Shown here piece by piece: positions 54,495 to 64,000 of a DNA stretch of 64,000 nt. How positions within the stretch are numbered: the first letter of the stretch is position 1; each line of letters begins with the position of its first letter. The stretch comes from Trichostrongylus colubriformis (lineage: Eukaryota > Nematoda > Chromadorea > Rhabditida > Trichostrongylidae). The stretch lies in contig OZ022258.1 in NCBI GenBank assembly GCA_963978905.1, positions 25,114,716-25,178,715 of the forward strand. The letters are read 5' to 3'. The notes below the pieces were generated by a model, which worked only from the letters and a program-made list of their open reading frames with translations, made no database searches and was not told where the DNA came from. The translations under genes and the position numbers were made by a program.

Positions 54495-56133
54495 CGTTCT
54501 GCATGCAAGTGAAGCATCTCAAGAAATATTCAAGCAACATCCAATCCTCTATGCTTTTTTTGCATTTGTTTGAGAACAAAACAGGACCTTACAGGACCTA
54601 AGCCCTGTCGATAAATTCTAACACAAACAAAATTCTTTCTTCTTCTCCAAAGATCGCTCTAATTTATTCAGTATTCCTTATGGAGTAGGTCTTTAGTGAA
54701 GGTAGATGTCGCTCATATTGCCCCCTCGCGGTGTTTTTAAATGCTACCACTTCAGTGACTTCCACAGCAGTTGAGCTCTGTCCTGAAAATCGCTGAAGTG
54801 GTGGGATTGGTAGCTCTAACGTCAGAAGACTTGACACCCCTTTAGCTGTTAACCGAGGCAATGTCGACTTGGATATGTTCGTCGCCTCTGCGATGAGGAC
54901 AATTCGGAAACCAGTTGCCACGAATTTTCCACCCGTTCAGACTCCTCACTGCTATTAAGGTCTCATAATCATACCCCTGCTGATACATCGCTGGTTTTAC
55001 ATACGAAAGGGGACACCTCTGTCACACTCTGGGAGTTGGGCCACAGGAACGCTGTCGCTCGTAGCACTCCTTCTAGCTAGGTGCACCTCTTACCACTGAG
55101 CCATCTCCTCCTTTCAACATCGATTTATTCTTTATTCTATTTATTGTGGGGAGACAAAAAATTATGTGGCCGTAACACTGCTGGAATTTTACTTTTTTAG
55201 AGACAGGCTTGTGAGAAATTTACTATTATACTATTATAAACAGTAAGCTGAGAGGTTTCATATTAACTCGTTGTTTTAGCCCTATGGGCGCTGGAGCCCA
55301 GTCCTGTTGAAAGCGAAAAAAGAACATTTTTGCTTCCAAAACACCATGCTTTTTGCAAACTCTTTTTGTTCGCAATAATTTTCACGTTTCTGCATATGAA
55401 GGAGTCAATCGAGACTTGCTCGAGGCCTCTATACCGTCCCAAACCATCAAACATTCAGTAAACAGGCTTCATTAGGCAATTTTTTGCTCTTCAAAACTGG
55501 TGAAAAAATGAAGAAGAGAAACTTGATTAAAATAACTTGGTTAAGAAACTGGTTCTGAATTGGCCGTGAATCCTAGAGAGGATTCGTCCTTAGCTGAAGT
55601 GAATTCTAGAGAGCATTTGAGCGTTCTTTGCTAGTTCAATGAATGAATTTTTCGTGAAAATATCTTGCGCACGTAATTTTTGCCACCCTGTACTACATAT
55701 AACGACTGTTACTATGCTAAAGTCGCTTGCTTTACTTCTCGACTGCGTATCGCATGGGTTTTATTCGAAGAAAATGATTTCTCGAAATTCCTAGGTGATT
55801 CTGCGGGTGTGAGATCTGTGGATAGTGAGTAATGGGCATGGTTGACGGTGTAAATTGTGCTGCGGGGAGGTTTGAGGTCGTAGTGAACAAGGGGTGAGGA
55901 GAGGCCACACGGTGACGAGGGACGGCTGTTGACTGCGACCGTTTCACCTCATTTGTTTTAGTTGGCAGCTCGCCAAGTGCTCCTACTAACATTCATCCAA
56001 CGATCACTACCTCATTCGCTCGAATAGCTCTTTTCAATAATCTTTGTAGTCGGTGGCTTCAGAGGGAGCCACCCTTCTTCATTCATAAAGAGGTCTTCGG
56101 TACGGCAATATATGCGCGACATTTCGGAAGCCA
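54495..56133. other. no firm gene; tRNA-like sequence near 55115
   Basis: Short ORFs without motifs. On the minus strand near 55060-55125, GGAGATGGCTCAGTGGTAAG resembles a tRNA D-arm/A-box. At about 55680, TTTTTGCCACCCTGTA resembles one end of a TA-flanked Tc1/mariner-type element, but no partner end was found. Confidence 0.35.
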
Positions 56134-56403
56134 TTACGCTTCCCATTCCTGGGTTTCGATAAGGAAATGTGCTGCTGACTTTTCATCCAAACTGGCTTGC
56201 CTCGCATTGGTTGCCTCTGCGTCTCTCGTTCCAGACCTGCTGCCCTTTTGGCAGCGCGTCGCATCGTTCCTTCGCCATTTTTTCGACCATTCTTTTACGA
56301 AGAGCATCCCATTTTCACCTATTGCTTCCCAAGATGTCAGTGTGTTTTTCAAATTTTCCATCCCTTGAAAGCTGATCGTCGTCATGAAGGAGGGCCTTGT
56401 CAA
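56134..56403 (-). CDS. candidate coding exon, charged helical, unrecognised
   Basis: The minus frame from ATG near 56385 has composition typical of a helical, charged protein (MENLKNTLTSWEAIGENGML, then FVKEWSKKWRRND, then TRDAEATNARQASLDEKSAA) and ends at TAA near 56133. The plus frames here are Phe/Pro/Cys-rich shadows. No family is recognised. Confidence 0.4.
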   Translation of the reverse strand: MTRPSFMTTISFQGMENLKNTLTSWEAIGENGMLFVKEWSKKWRRNDATRCQKGSRSGTRDAEATNARQASLDEKSAAHFLIETQEWEA

Positions 56404-57489
56404 AGAGCAGTTTCTTCCGAACTAAAAATAACGCTCTCTAAGCTTACGAACACGAGGCTTTGTGAATCACCCTTCCAACAGGGTTTTCCCTTTGCTTCAT
56501 CAAAAAAAAGTGCTGGCTTCTTTTTCATCTGCCGTCCATCATCTAAATGTCACCTCGCATTCAAAAGTGAAATGTGATGTTTAATAAAGCACGGCAATTC
56601 GTGCGATATAGGTTATGACCGCTATGACCCCCTTTCTGAGTTGAGCTGCTGTTTTACGGGTTTCACGCAAATAAATAACATTCCACCACTCACAGTTTCA
56701 AATCAATTTTGGCGGTTTCTTGCTCGACCTTACCCTGTCTTGCGGACCTTTCTCAGACCTGATCCCGTCGCTCGAATGGGCTTATTAGGAACATCGGGCC
56801 GGTCATCTGGAAGAATGTTAGAATACGTAAAATCGTTCCCTTCCCATCCCCTCTACAGAAGTATGCTGAGCGATCTCCTGATGAACGACGACTTTGAACG
56901 AAAAAAAATCGAAACCAGCCTGCTTCAATGACTAGCGCTCCTCAAAGCGCAAGTGTCAGATTAGCATTTGTGGAACTCAGAACAAGTGCGGAAACTGTTT
57001 CTCATTATCTCGGTTTTCACTTGTGCTAGTCCTGCTATTTAGTGGTGCAGCAGCGGTACGAGAGCCGTCGAAATTTGTCACGTCTGAATAACACCGTTTG
57101 AGACGTTCCTCTACTGTAGTGGCGAAAGTCTTGACCACCGTCTACCGACAATGGGGAAAGGGAATAAGGTGCTGATACCAAGCTATGTCCTGCTTGAGAT
57201 GCTTCTTCATTTTGCTTTGGCTCACTCAACACTTCGGTACCGCTTTAGGGCCATAAAATCTCACACTTTCTTTTACTCTTGCCGTATTTCCTTGAACTCA
57301 TCCGCTGGCCTTGAGGGGAATGAAATGTTGAGAAGTGTCACGTTGATCAGTTTTTTAATATGTTCAAGCAGCCTGATTCCAGTCAGAAATGAGATTTCAA
57401 CCTCCAAAGAGCTACTTAAAGGCACACCACGCGATAATCACATTAGTGTTTTACTTTCTTGGGGGAAGTAGGTCCTTAGATAGGTGGCC
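56404..57489. other. no gene recognised
   Basis: Short ORFs on both strands without motifs or convincing splice sites. Confidence 0.3.
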
Positions 57490-57725
57490 AGGTTGCACCC
57501 TTGTTGCGGCTCTGTAGTGCATCCTCGCGGCGATAGGCGCGCGTAACCCGAGCCGAGTTGAGCCCATCGAGCCGAATCACTCCTGGCCTTAGACGAACAA
57601 ATTTCCAACGTGGCTCTTACGTGGAGAAGGAAACTTGCGATAAGACAAGATAAGGCGACGATATCAATAGCGAAGGCAGCTTCAACAGGAGAGAACAGGT
57701 GATACCGTAGCATTTTGCGCGATAT
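57490..57725 (+). repeat. interspersed repeat, related copy at 36880-37110
   Basis: It shares TTCCAACGTGGCTCTTACGTGG-like and GCGATAAGACAAGATAAGG-like words with the earlier copy, in the same orientation. It is GC-richer than its flanks. Confidence 0.55.
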
Positions 57726-58029
57726 CATCGAGCAAAAGCTCTTCTACAATCTCCAATACTCTACGGGGACTGAATACAGGGGGTTCTATTTTTGGTGGAT
57801 GTGAAGGGATTTGGTTCATTTTTCTTCACTGGTGGATGAAGCAGGGCATTTACGTCCAGTAATACGCGCGATAACTCTCACAATTTATCGCGTGGTGTGC
57901 CTTTAAGTGAACACCAGTTGGGCTAGCACACACTACTAATTGTAAGCACGTAACATCAAGGGCGACAGTGGGTCAATCGTAATTGCTTTTCCTGTTAATT
58001 TACTCGGTACCCATCACCACATCACGCTC

Positions 58030-58262
58030 CACCCCTTGTGGGCGATTCTTCGTTCATTTTGAGTAAATTAAAAGTGGCATGGACACTGGTATCCTCTATC
58101 GATTTCTTCCTGGTCTCAAGGCTGCGTTGGAACCGAGTTATGAATTTTCTTCTACTGACCGTCCATTCAGGGTGCCACTCTGCGCAGGCACCTTTCATGA
58201 CTTTCAGAAACTCATCGCTGACCTTAACAATCTTTCCTTTACGCTTGAGTCATATTTGAGTC
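58030..58262 (-). CDS. candidate minus-strand terminal exon, basic, unrecognised
   Basis: The minus frame reads VSDEFLKVMKGACAEWHPEW then SRRKFITRFQRSLETRKKSI and ends in TGA near 58030, with protein-like charged composition. The plus strand (58079-58381) is also open with plausible composition. I favour minus slightly; neither has a recognised domain or a strong splice site. Confidence 0.25.
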
Positions 58263-59096
58263 ATATTGGAACCCAACTAACTACTTCTGATATGAAAACG
58301 GAATACTGCAGTGCACGCTCCGGTCCATGTGTGCTCTTTACATCTTGTCCCCACACCCTACCCATCCCAAACCATACCTAATTTCGTGGCGGATAGAGGG
58401 ACGGGCAGACAAATGAAGCGTTTTATTAAGTTTTCGCAAAAGAAATTAAAGACATAATTAGGGGTAATGCGGGAATGGAGGAATCCCAACAAGGAGTCAC
58501 TTACATGGTAGTCCTGGGCCTAAGAAGGCTATCTGTAGCGAAATCGCGGTGAAAAAGCGCCCATACAAGCTGTAGAAACACTGCAAAACGCCGCAATCAT
58601 GCAGCGGTTCCGCCTCTTGGACACAGCGGTCCCGCCTCCCGATGACGTAATTCCCGATTGATTGGGGTGGGAGCGGCCAAGGAGATGAGGCAGAATCGGG
58701 GGTTTTGCGACGCGCTTTCGCATTTTGGCTTGAAACTCACTCAAAAAAGAGATGTTGTCGTATTTCCAAACATTCCCCTGTGTTTACTTGGCAGCATGCC
58801 AATGGAAAACTAGAGTAGACTACTCTCCTCTTGACGGACAGGTCGTCCGCGTTGAGAATCAACAGTGGAAAGGGGGTCATATTTCTCGGGTTTTCGGCCA
58901 TTTCCATCCGTTTTTTCTCCACTATCCTGTTACTAGGCATCTCGACTTTCATATGCACTATTTCTTCTACTTTTCGTCCGACTTTCCCCTAATGCTTCCT
59001 TTAAGGTTTTCAAACCCTAACTTCAAACGAGCATAACTTAGCTCAGGGTAAGGTTTATTAATCGGAATGAAAACCACTGGAATCACCACATTGCTT
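58263..59096. other. no gene recognised
   Basis: AT-rich sequence with short shadow ORFs. No repeat partner was identified. Confidence 0.3.
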
Positions 59097-59590
59097 CTAA
59101 CGCAAACATTTTATTATATTTATCCCGCTAGCTTCGAATTCCGGGGTTCTGTAGGCGATGAAGTCAGCGAAGGCATTTTTGACTTCGTCCTGGTTTTGAA
59201 GTGACGAAGTTAGGGAAGGCGTCTTCTTCGTTCTGGTTTTTGGAGCTTTTCTCTTTCAGGAATTTCTCCACATGCTCAAAGATGACGTAGTGGTAGGCTA
59301 GGGGTTCTGTGGATATGGCAGATCGGGTAGAGTCTCGTAGCCCAATTTGTTCAACTTTTGCAAGGTCGGTCGTGCAGCGTGCGGCCGGGCGTCGTCGTGG
59401 AGGAGGATTGATCCCTTCATGCTGACCAATCTCGCGAACATATCTTCTGATGAATTCTTCGATTTGTTGGCAGTACTTCTCTGCCGTAATCGTGGCGCCC
59501 TTTTGCAGAAAGCTGTTATGAATGAGACCGGCTGCAGACCACCCAACAGTCACGATGAACTTCATTTGTTGGATTTTTGGCTTTAGGAAT
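59097..59590 (-). pseudogene. mariner transposase, C-terminal half, frameshifted
   Basis: The minus strand encodes MKFIVTVGWSAAGLIHNSFL, ITAEKYCQQIEEFIRR and, after a frame change, ILLHDDARPHAARPTLQKLN then LGYETLPDLPYPQNP. The last corresponds to the usual PHPPYSPDL catalytic stretch. Further on is a frame-shifted end, AFADFIAYRTPEFEASGINI. These match the Hsmar/bandit-type mariners. A local duplication near 59180-59235 (GACTTCGTCCTGGTTTTGAAG-like text repeated) disrupts the tail. The N-terminal half and both TIRs are missing. Confidence 0.85.
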
Positions 59591-59641
59591 TGTTTGGAAG
59601 CTTCACCTCACTTCACTTCAGCTCTCGAATGACATGTAATA

Positions 59642-60472
59642 CAGGGTTGAGCAGGAAGTCCTGACCGGTTTTTTCTACATTCTCTCTAAATTCTTAGAGG
59701 CGGTGTGGGGATGCAGCAGCACCAAGGTTCGATAGAAGAATCTCGAAGCTTCACCTGGAGACCTATATGAACGCATGCGTACTGTTATAAAGTAATCATG
59801 ATCTCAATCGATCAAAGCCATGTGCGAGCGATTGTCTACTACGAGTTCCTGCAAGGATCGACGACTACTACTGCCAATATCTGCGCTGCATTCAAGAGGA
59901 ACTCATCTCCAAATCAACGGGTCGCCGTCTGTACCAGCGCTCCCGAAGAGAAGATATCCCCTCCGAAAACCAACCTCGTTCCGGACGCCCTACTGTCGTG
60001 AACGATGAAACCCTACGCATTGTCTTAGAAGAGGGCCGTATTCTACCACTCGGAAATTATCGACGACATTCGGATGCAGTCAAAGGACCGTAGTGGACCG
60101 CCTTCACGGCTTCGGTTATCGCAATATACTTCCGGGATGGATCCCACACAAACTGCGTCATTCGGACAGTACCACACCCACGTTATTCTCCACAACTGGC
60201 TCCATCCGACTTTCACCTGTTTCGCGCCTTGCAGCTTCTCCTTCGCGACAAACAATTCAATGAGCTGTCGGAACTCGAAGCTGAAGTCGTCCACTTTTTC
60301 GAGTCGCAGTCGTCGTAGTTCTGGGCCAAGGGGATCGAAAGGCTGCCCGATTGCTGGACATATGTTCTAGACAATGATGGAGACTTTGTAGCTTATTGAG
60401 CTTGTATTGTTGTAAACCTACGACTTTTTGAAAATAAAAGTGACGTACCGATCAAGACTTTCTGCTCAACGA
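59642..60472 (+). mobile_element. mariner element, internally deleted, with TIRs
   Basis: The left TIR is CAGGGTTGAGCAGGAAGTCC at 59642. The right end, on the minus strand from 60472, reads TCGTTGAGCAGAAAGTCTTG. TA is present at 59640-59641 and 60473-60474. At 831 bp it is about 450 bp shorter than a full mariner, matching the gap in its transposase. The TIRs differ from those at 74 and 49157, so it is a separate lineage. Confidence 0.8.
59798..60399 (+). pseudogene. mariner transposase with central deletion
   Basis: The start reads SHVRAIVYYEFLQGSTTTTA followed by frameshifted HTH pieces (LGCSQRTVVDRLHGFGYRN is recoverable near 60065-60125 in part). It then jumps from LPGWIPHKLRH directly to LAPSDFHLFRALQLLLRDKQ, losing the block with the first two catalytic Asp residues. 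The end LPDCWTYVLDNDGDFVAY is intact before TGA. A stop codon interrupts the tail near 60316. Confidence 0.82.
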
Positions 60473-60474
60473 TA

Positions 60475-61999
60475 CTTCACCTTCATGCAGCTCTTCATTG
60501 ATATGGAATTGAGTTAAATGCAAAAAGGTCAAAAACCTGCATTTTCTTGCAACACCGTAATATGTAAGTAGGGATCTAAGGAGGACAGGTTGGAATACCA
60601 CAAGTTGGATGTGGCGCATTTGTAGCCACTATCGGATGCTCTATAAAGTACTGTAGTTGTAAATGCACACAAGACATAGGAGCATACGCATTTCTAGCAG
60701 CAGGCCTTGATGCCTTTGTTTTTTAAAGTTTTCATTTTCACGTTGTCTTGTCTTTCTTACATTTACTTTCTGCTCTGTGTCATTACGATGCTAGTGCCAG
60801 TGTAATCCGTTGTGGCTCAAAAAGTTAATTTCATACCTACAATGTTTGGATACGGTATGTGATCCTGACATCCTGAGCTTACAATCTCGTATAAGAAATA
60901 GCAATTGTCTATCTGTTCAATCCTACACGGCGTTGTTTTAGACCCCATTGTGTTGATGGAGCTTTATGGGCACGATTTTCCCAGTAATATACACGATACA
61001 CGTGTATTCGATTGGAAAAAGAAGAATTACGAAAAATGCAAATACTGAATTCAATCAATGCAGTATCTAACTGATCTTTGGCCGGCAATTTCTCATCCCG
61101 TGCCTACGAAGCTAATTCATAATGAGAAGAGTAGTCTTGGGATATTCAGAATCTGGAGCCCCGACATTTCCTTCAAACTCGTAATACTCCAACACGTAGC
61201 CTGCTCGGATGGAATGCTTGGTGGGCTTGAAAGGGATCCAATCCTGCGTACTGTCCAACGCCGATGTAGGGCTCACTGTCTGTGATCTACATCTGTGGCA
61301 TGAACGGCTGTGCGCGAGCTCGCAAGCACTCCACATTACCACATCTTATGCATATGGAGGAAATTCAAGGTTACCGCAGACATATCCAAAGGTCTATCAT
61401 TACACTTCAAAGGGCTCGCGTATACTCGTTGAATGTTTGCACACACAGTTCACCGAGGAGGTCACGGCTACCGGCTATCGATACTTTGCGCAGACGTGCT
61501 TAAAACTAGCGCATCTGCTTTCTGTTTACGCCGCGGATTCTACACACCGCATAGTTTCCCTTTCGATTCCCTCAGCGCGGTTAAAGCCTTCTGTGTACAA
61601 CCATATTCATGCATAATCTGACTAGGTCTCCTCTGGAGGATTCTCTCATAATCCGATAATTTTACGTTGTGAGTGGGATAGATTGACGGACTCTTCGTCC
61701 CCGTGCCTACAAAGCTCGAAAAAGCGAATGTGAGCACGATAAACAGAGCACACTCAGGTGTCGAGAAACAAAGCCGCTCCAGTACGACCCCCTCCTTTCC
61801 AGACTGACCAAACACGTCCCCCATTTTTGACCTCTACAATGCCAGTAACTGTGTCGCATTGTATAGTTACAGTGTGTTATATTGCTATGTACTGTTACCT
61901 GAACCACAAGGATATTTATCGTATACTTCTTCACACAGGTTCGCTGTAATATATTCTTCGCTTTTTATTTGCTTATCGATAGTTTCGATCCTAGCACTT
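60475..61999. other. no firm gene; one 135-codon ORF
   Basis: The plus ORF 61209-61616 has a balanced composition (YAYGGNSRLPQTYPKVYHYT) and the minus frame 61112-61342 also looks plausible (FKPTKHSIRAGYVLEYYEFE). They overlap, and I cannot decide which, if either, is coding. The rest has only short ORFs. Confidence 0.3.
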
Positions 62000-62016
62000 A
62001 TCGCTGGCCTATGCAG

Positions 62017-62172
62017 GTACAACCCCCTCCCCCCACCTTCTCTAGGAATCCTCGACTCCCAGTAGTGTACCCTAATCGTGAACCCTTTTATGTGGCTAAT
62101 GGATCAATACATTTTGGAATTTCATACTTTCGAGCTTCCAGCACTATTCCACAGGCTTGCAGCAGATCCTAG
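62017..62172 (+). CDS. candidate terminal exon, unrecognised
   Basis: The acceptor CTATGCAG precedes VQPPPPTFSRNPRLPVVYPN and REPFYVANGSIHFGISYF to a TAG. An upstream exon at about 61863-61931 could join it in another frame and would then end earlier (at 62065), so the frame is not settled. Confidence 0.35.
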   Translation, partial: VQPPPPTFSRNPRLPVVYPNREPFYVANGSIHFGISYFRASSTIPQACSRS

Positions 62173-63526
62173 AGCGAAAAGTTAAAGGCTTCGTCTGATA
62201 GAAGTCTGGTAAAGCATGCGACATATCGCTGTAACATGGCGCCACATTTACGAATGGGAATTTTCGTATTTGCAACTTTCTCGGTTTAGCAGTGATTAAT
62301 TTTCTTCGTGAAGTGAGGGAACTTCCACCTCCCCCTCCTCCTCCTTTTCTTCTTCTCGAATAAAGCAATGAAAGTGACGCCAACAGTTGCATGGTCTAGG
62401 GGTGATTTACAATTTGACTCCTGCCGTGTTTAGCCGACACTTCTAACCTCAGAGATCCATGAATTGGTATCAGATCTGTCTCTAAATGTCTTTATTTTCA
62501 ATTTCAAATTGAAGTCTATTGTTGGCTTATTCCGTCAAAGATCGTTTAGCAGCAAATGTTTGCACCCCATTTGCCATTTTGCTGTTTGCACCCCATTTGC
62601 CACCATTTGCCATTTTGCTCGTATCCTGATCTACCTCATGTGATAAATAGTCACATTCAATATTTTCTCGTTTGTTTAAATTCCAAAAAATCCAAGAAAT
62701 TTATTGATGAAAGTTTGTGGCCGTCATATTGGGCATTGCCAGTTCGCTATAATTGTCTCATTCTTCACTTCGTACTTGCCCTTCATTAAATCCTGCGGCT
62801 TCTTTTATATTGAATTGATCGACCTTTATTGATTACTCCTCCGATTTTTTGGTAGAATTGCAATTTTAGCAGCTTTCTTTTCTATCGGTTTACAGAAGTA
62901 ATGAACCTTTTTTGTGGCAATTTTGCGCTATTTACGATGATTGCCATCGATTGTGTAATAAATTTACAGCCATTCTTTCTTGAAAAAAACTGTATTTTCG
63001 CTACTAGACCCCAACAGGGGCCTGGTATTATGATGTTGTTTGAGTTGCTTCCTGGGACCTTACTCGTACTTCTGATTTTTCTCGAGAAGTTGGCACCGTG
63101 CTGGTATTCTTTCGGGAAATAATGGCTAGTATCTATCTGATGGCTAGGCTAGTGAGTCGCTCCATCTGATTGCGGTTAGTTTCTTCTGAGCAGAAAGTGG
63201 GATCAAGAAGAAGACAAAAACACTTTCTGTAGGAAAGGAGCTGGTTAGTGAACCGCTCCATCCAAGCGTGTACTTGTCAAGTTCTGAGAAGATTTTTCAT
63301 GCCCCTACTAAACCGCCATCATTTCTTTTCCGTCAGATTCGATTCTTTCTTCCTTGATGTGACGTGACCTGTTCCACGGCATTTTTATGGTTCTCTTAGC
63401 AGGTCTGAGTGCACATCGGGGGAGTTAATGCATTTTCCCACAAAAAAGTCTACCAGAATCCAGAAATTGGATTCCATGAGGCTTACGCCTGTGTGGTTTG
63501 CTTGAGCACCCTCGTCAGCTTATGTC
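62173..63526. other. no gene recognised; short tandem words
   Basis: A short reiteration of TTTGCACCCCATTTGCCA occurs at 62557-62620. The remaining ORFs are short and hydrophobic. Confidence 0.35.
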
Positions 63527-63955
63527 ATGCATTTCCATTATGCTTATTCTCTCCCCACCAGGCCGTATCCTGTCATTCCAATGTCAGACAATAAGAGCGA
63601 AAAATTTAAAGTGAATAGGAAAATTTTTATCGATCTGCTTATGTGCTTGCTATGGGCGAACAATCGCCATTGTTTCCTCTGCGGAAATTATTACATTGCT
63701 CTTCATTTTATATTTACACTGGTAGTTTACTGCTTTGACACTTCCACACTTTCACGGATTGGCCTATTCGGTGTTAAGTGCTCGCTGCCTCAAATCCGAT
63801 TGGGACTTCCGTTGACTCTGAAGCTTCGCTTATCCTGGGATCTCTTAATCGATAATTTCAATTTCAAGCATGCACCGGCTATCAATCTTGATAATGTTCC
63901 TTTTTTCAATAAATTTACGGTGTCTCCTTGCCAAACAGCGCTGAATTGCAATTGA
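63527..63955 (+). CDS. unrecognised ORF, 142 codons
   Basis: An open plus frame with an internal ATG at about 63581 (MSDNKSEKFKVNRKIFIDLL) contains a Cys/Leu/Phe-rich middle and ends FNKFTVSPCQTALNCN. It might be a small membrane protein exon or an accidental frame in AT-rich sequence. There is no splice evidence and no recognised family. Confidence 0.3.
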   Translation: MHFHYAYSLPTRPYPVIPMSDNKSEKFKVNRKIFIDLLMCLLWANNRHCFLCGNYYIALHFIFTLVVYCFDTSTLSRIGLFGVKCSLPQIRLGLPLTLKLRLSWDLLIDNFNFKHAPAINLDNVPFFNKFTVSPCQTALNCN

Positions 63956-64000
63956 TTTTATTGATCATTAGTCGCTACTCTTATCGGAGAAGCACTTTTG

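Noticed and set aside
55665..55700. Possible Tc1/mariner-type right end (TTTTTGCCACCCTGTA)
   Set aside because: No matching left TIR was found within several kilobases, so an element cannot be delimited.
1..64000. CRISPR array, rRNA genes, bacterial-style operons or a defence island
   Set aside because: No direct-repeat/spacer pattern, rRNA core sequence or tightly packed co-directional gene run is present; the window has eukaryotic spliced genes and repeats.

Overview
This window looks like nuclear DNA from a strongylid (clade V, hookworm-type) nematode. The organism is inferred, not proven. The coding blocks are short exons with nematode-style TTTCAG-like acceptors and GTAAGT-like donors. 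The recognisable proteins are nematode-typical: a major sperm protein (MSP) domain protein, a SAP18 homologue and an astacin of the NAS type. The DNA is crowded with mariner elements, MITEs, tRNA-derived repeats and foldback repeats. Most long ORFs do not look like genes.

Layout. 0-6 kb: a complete but decayed 1.28-kb mariner (74-1358), two exons of an unrecognised gene (1934-2329), a foldback repeat (about 4.73-5.34 kb) and a terminal exon (5971-6105). 6-14 kb: a second foldback copy, tRNA-derived repeats and a perfect 39-bp palindrome (13588-13673). 14.4-20.5 kb: a gene for a small protein with two membrane segments (three exons in one frame), then three exons of a hydrophilic C-terminus. 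A 1.09-kb TTA-flanked MITE lies between them. 22-25 kb: unrecognised ORFs, a 200-bp tandem repeat, a scrambled piece of a tRNA-Gly array and a thioredoxin-like exon. 26.8-31.6 kb: terminal-exon candidates, a nested inverted repeat with poly-G/poly-C tracts and a third foldback copy.

32-35.2 kb: a decayed SAP18-like gene on the minus strand, a 160-bp tandem array carrying tRNA-Gly(UCC) genes, and an astacin EGF/CUB pseudogene. 38.8-44.7 kb: the best gene in the window, a five-exon minus-strand gene of 344 codons joining an N-terminal hydrophobic segment and a Lys/Ala/Ser-rich linker to an MSP domain. Its 4.56-kb second intron holds the second MITE copy, a tandem segmental duplication and half of an inverted repeat pair. 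45 kb: a UPF1-like helicase fragment with an in-frame stop. 49.16-53.08 kb: a mariner swollen to 3.9 kb by a microsatellite, a nested TIR element and a 147-bp satellite, all inserted near the transposase C-terminus. 53-64 kb: small candidate exons and two more mariners close together (59.1-60.5 kb).

The genes do not form a pathway or cluster; they look like isolated small genes in repeat-rich DNA. I see no rRNA, CRISPR array, operon or defence system. The most interesting content is the nesting of transposons and satellites, the tRNA-like modules inside repeats and the MSP fusion architecture. Exon joins were checked by hand for phase and splice consensus only, not against transcripts.
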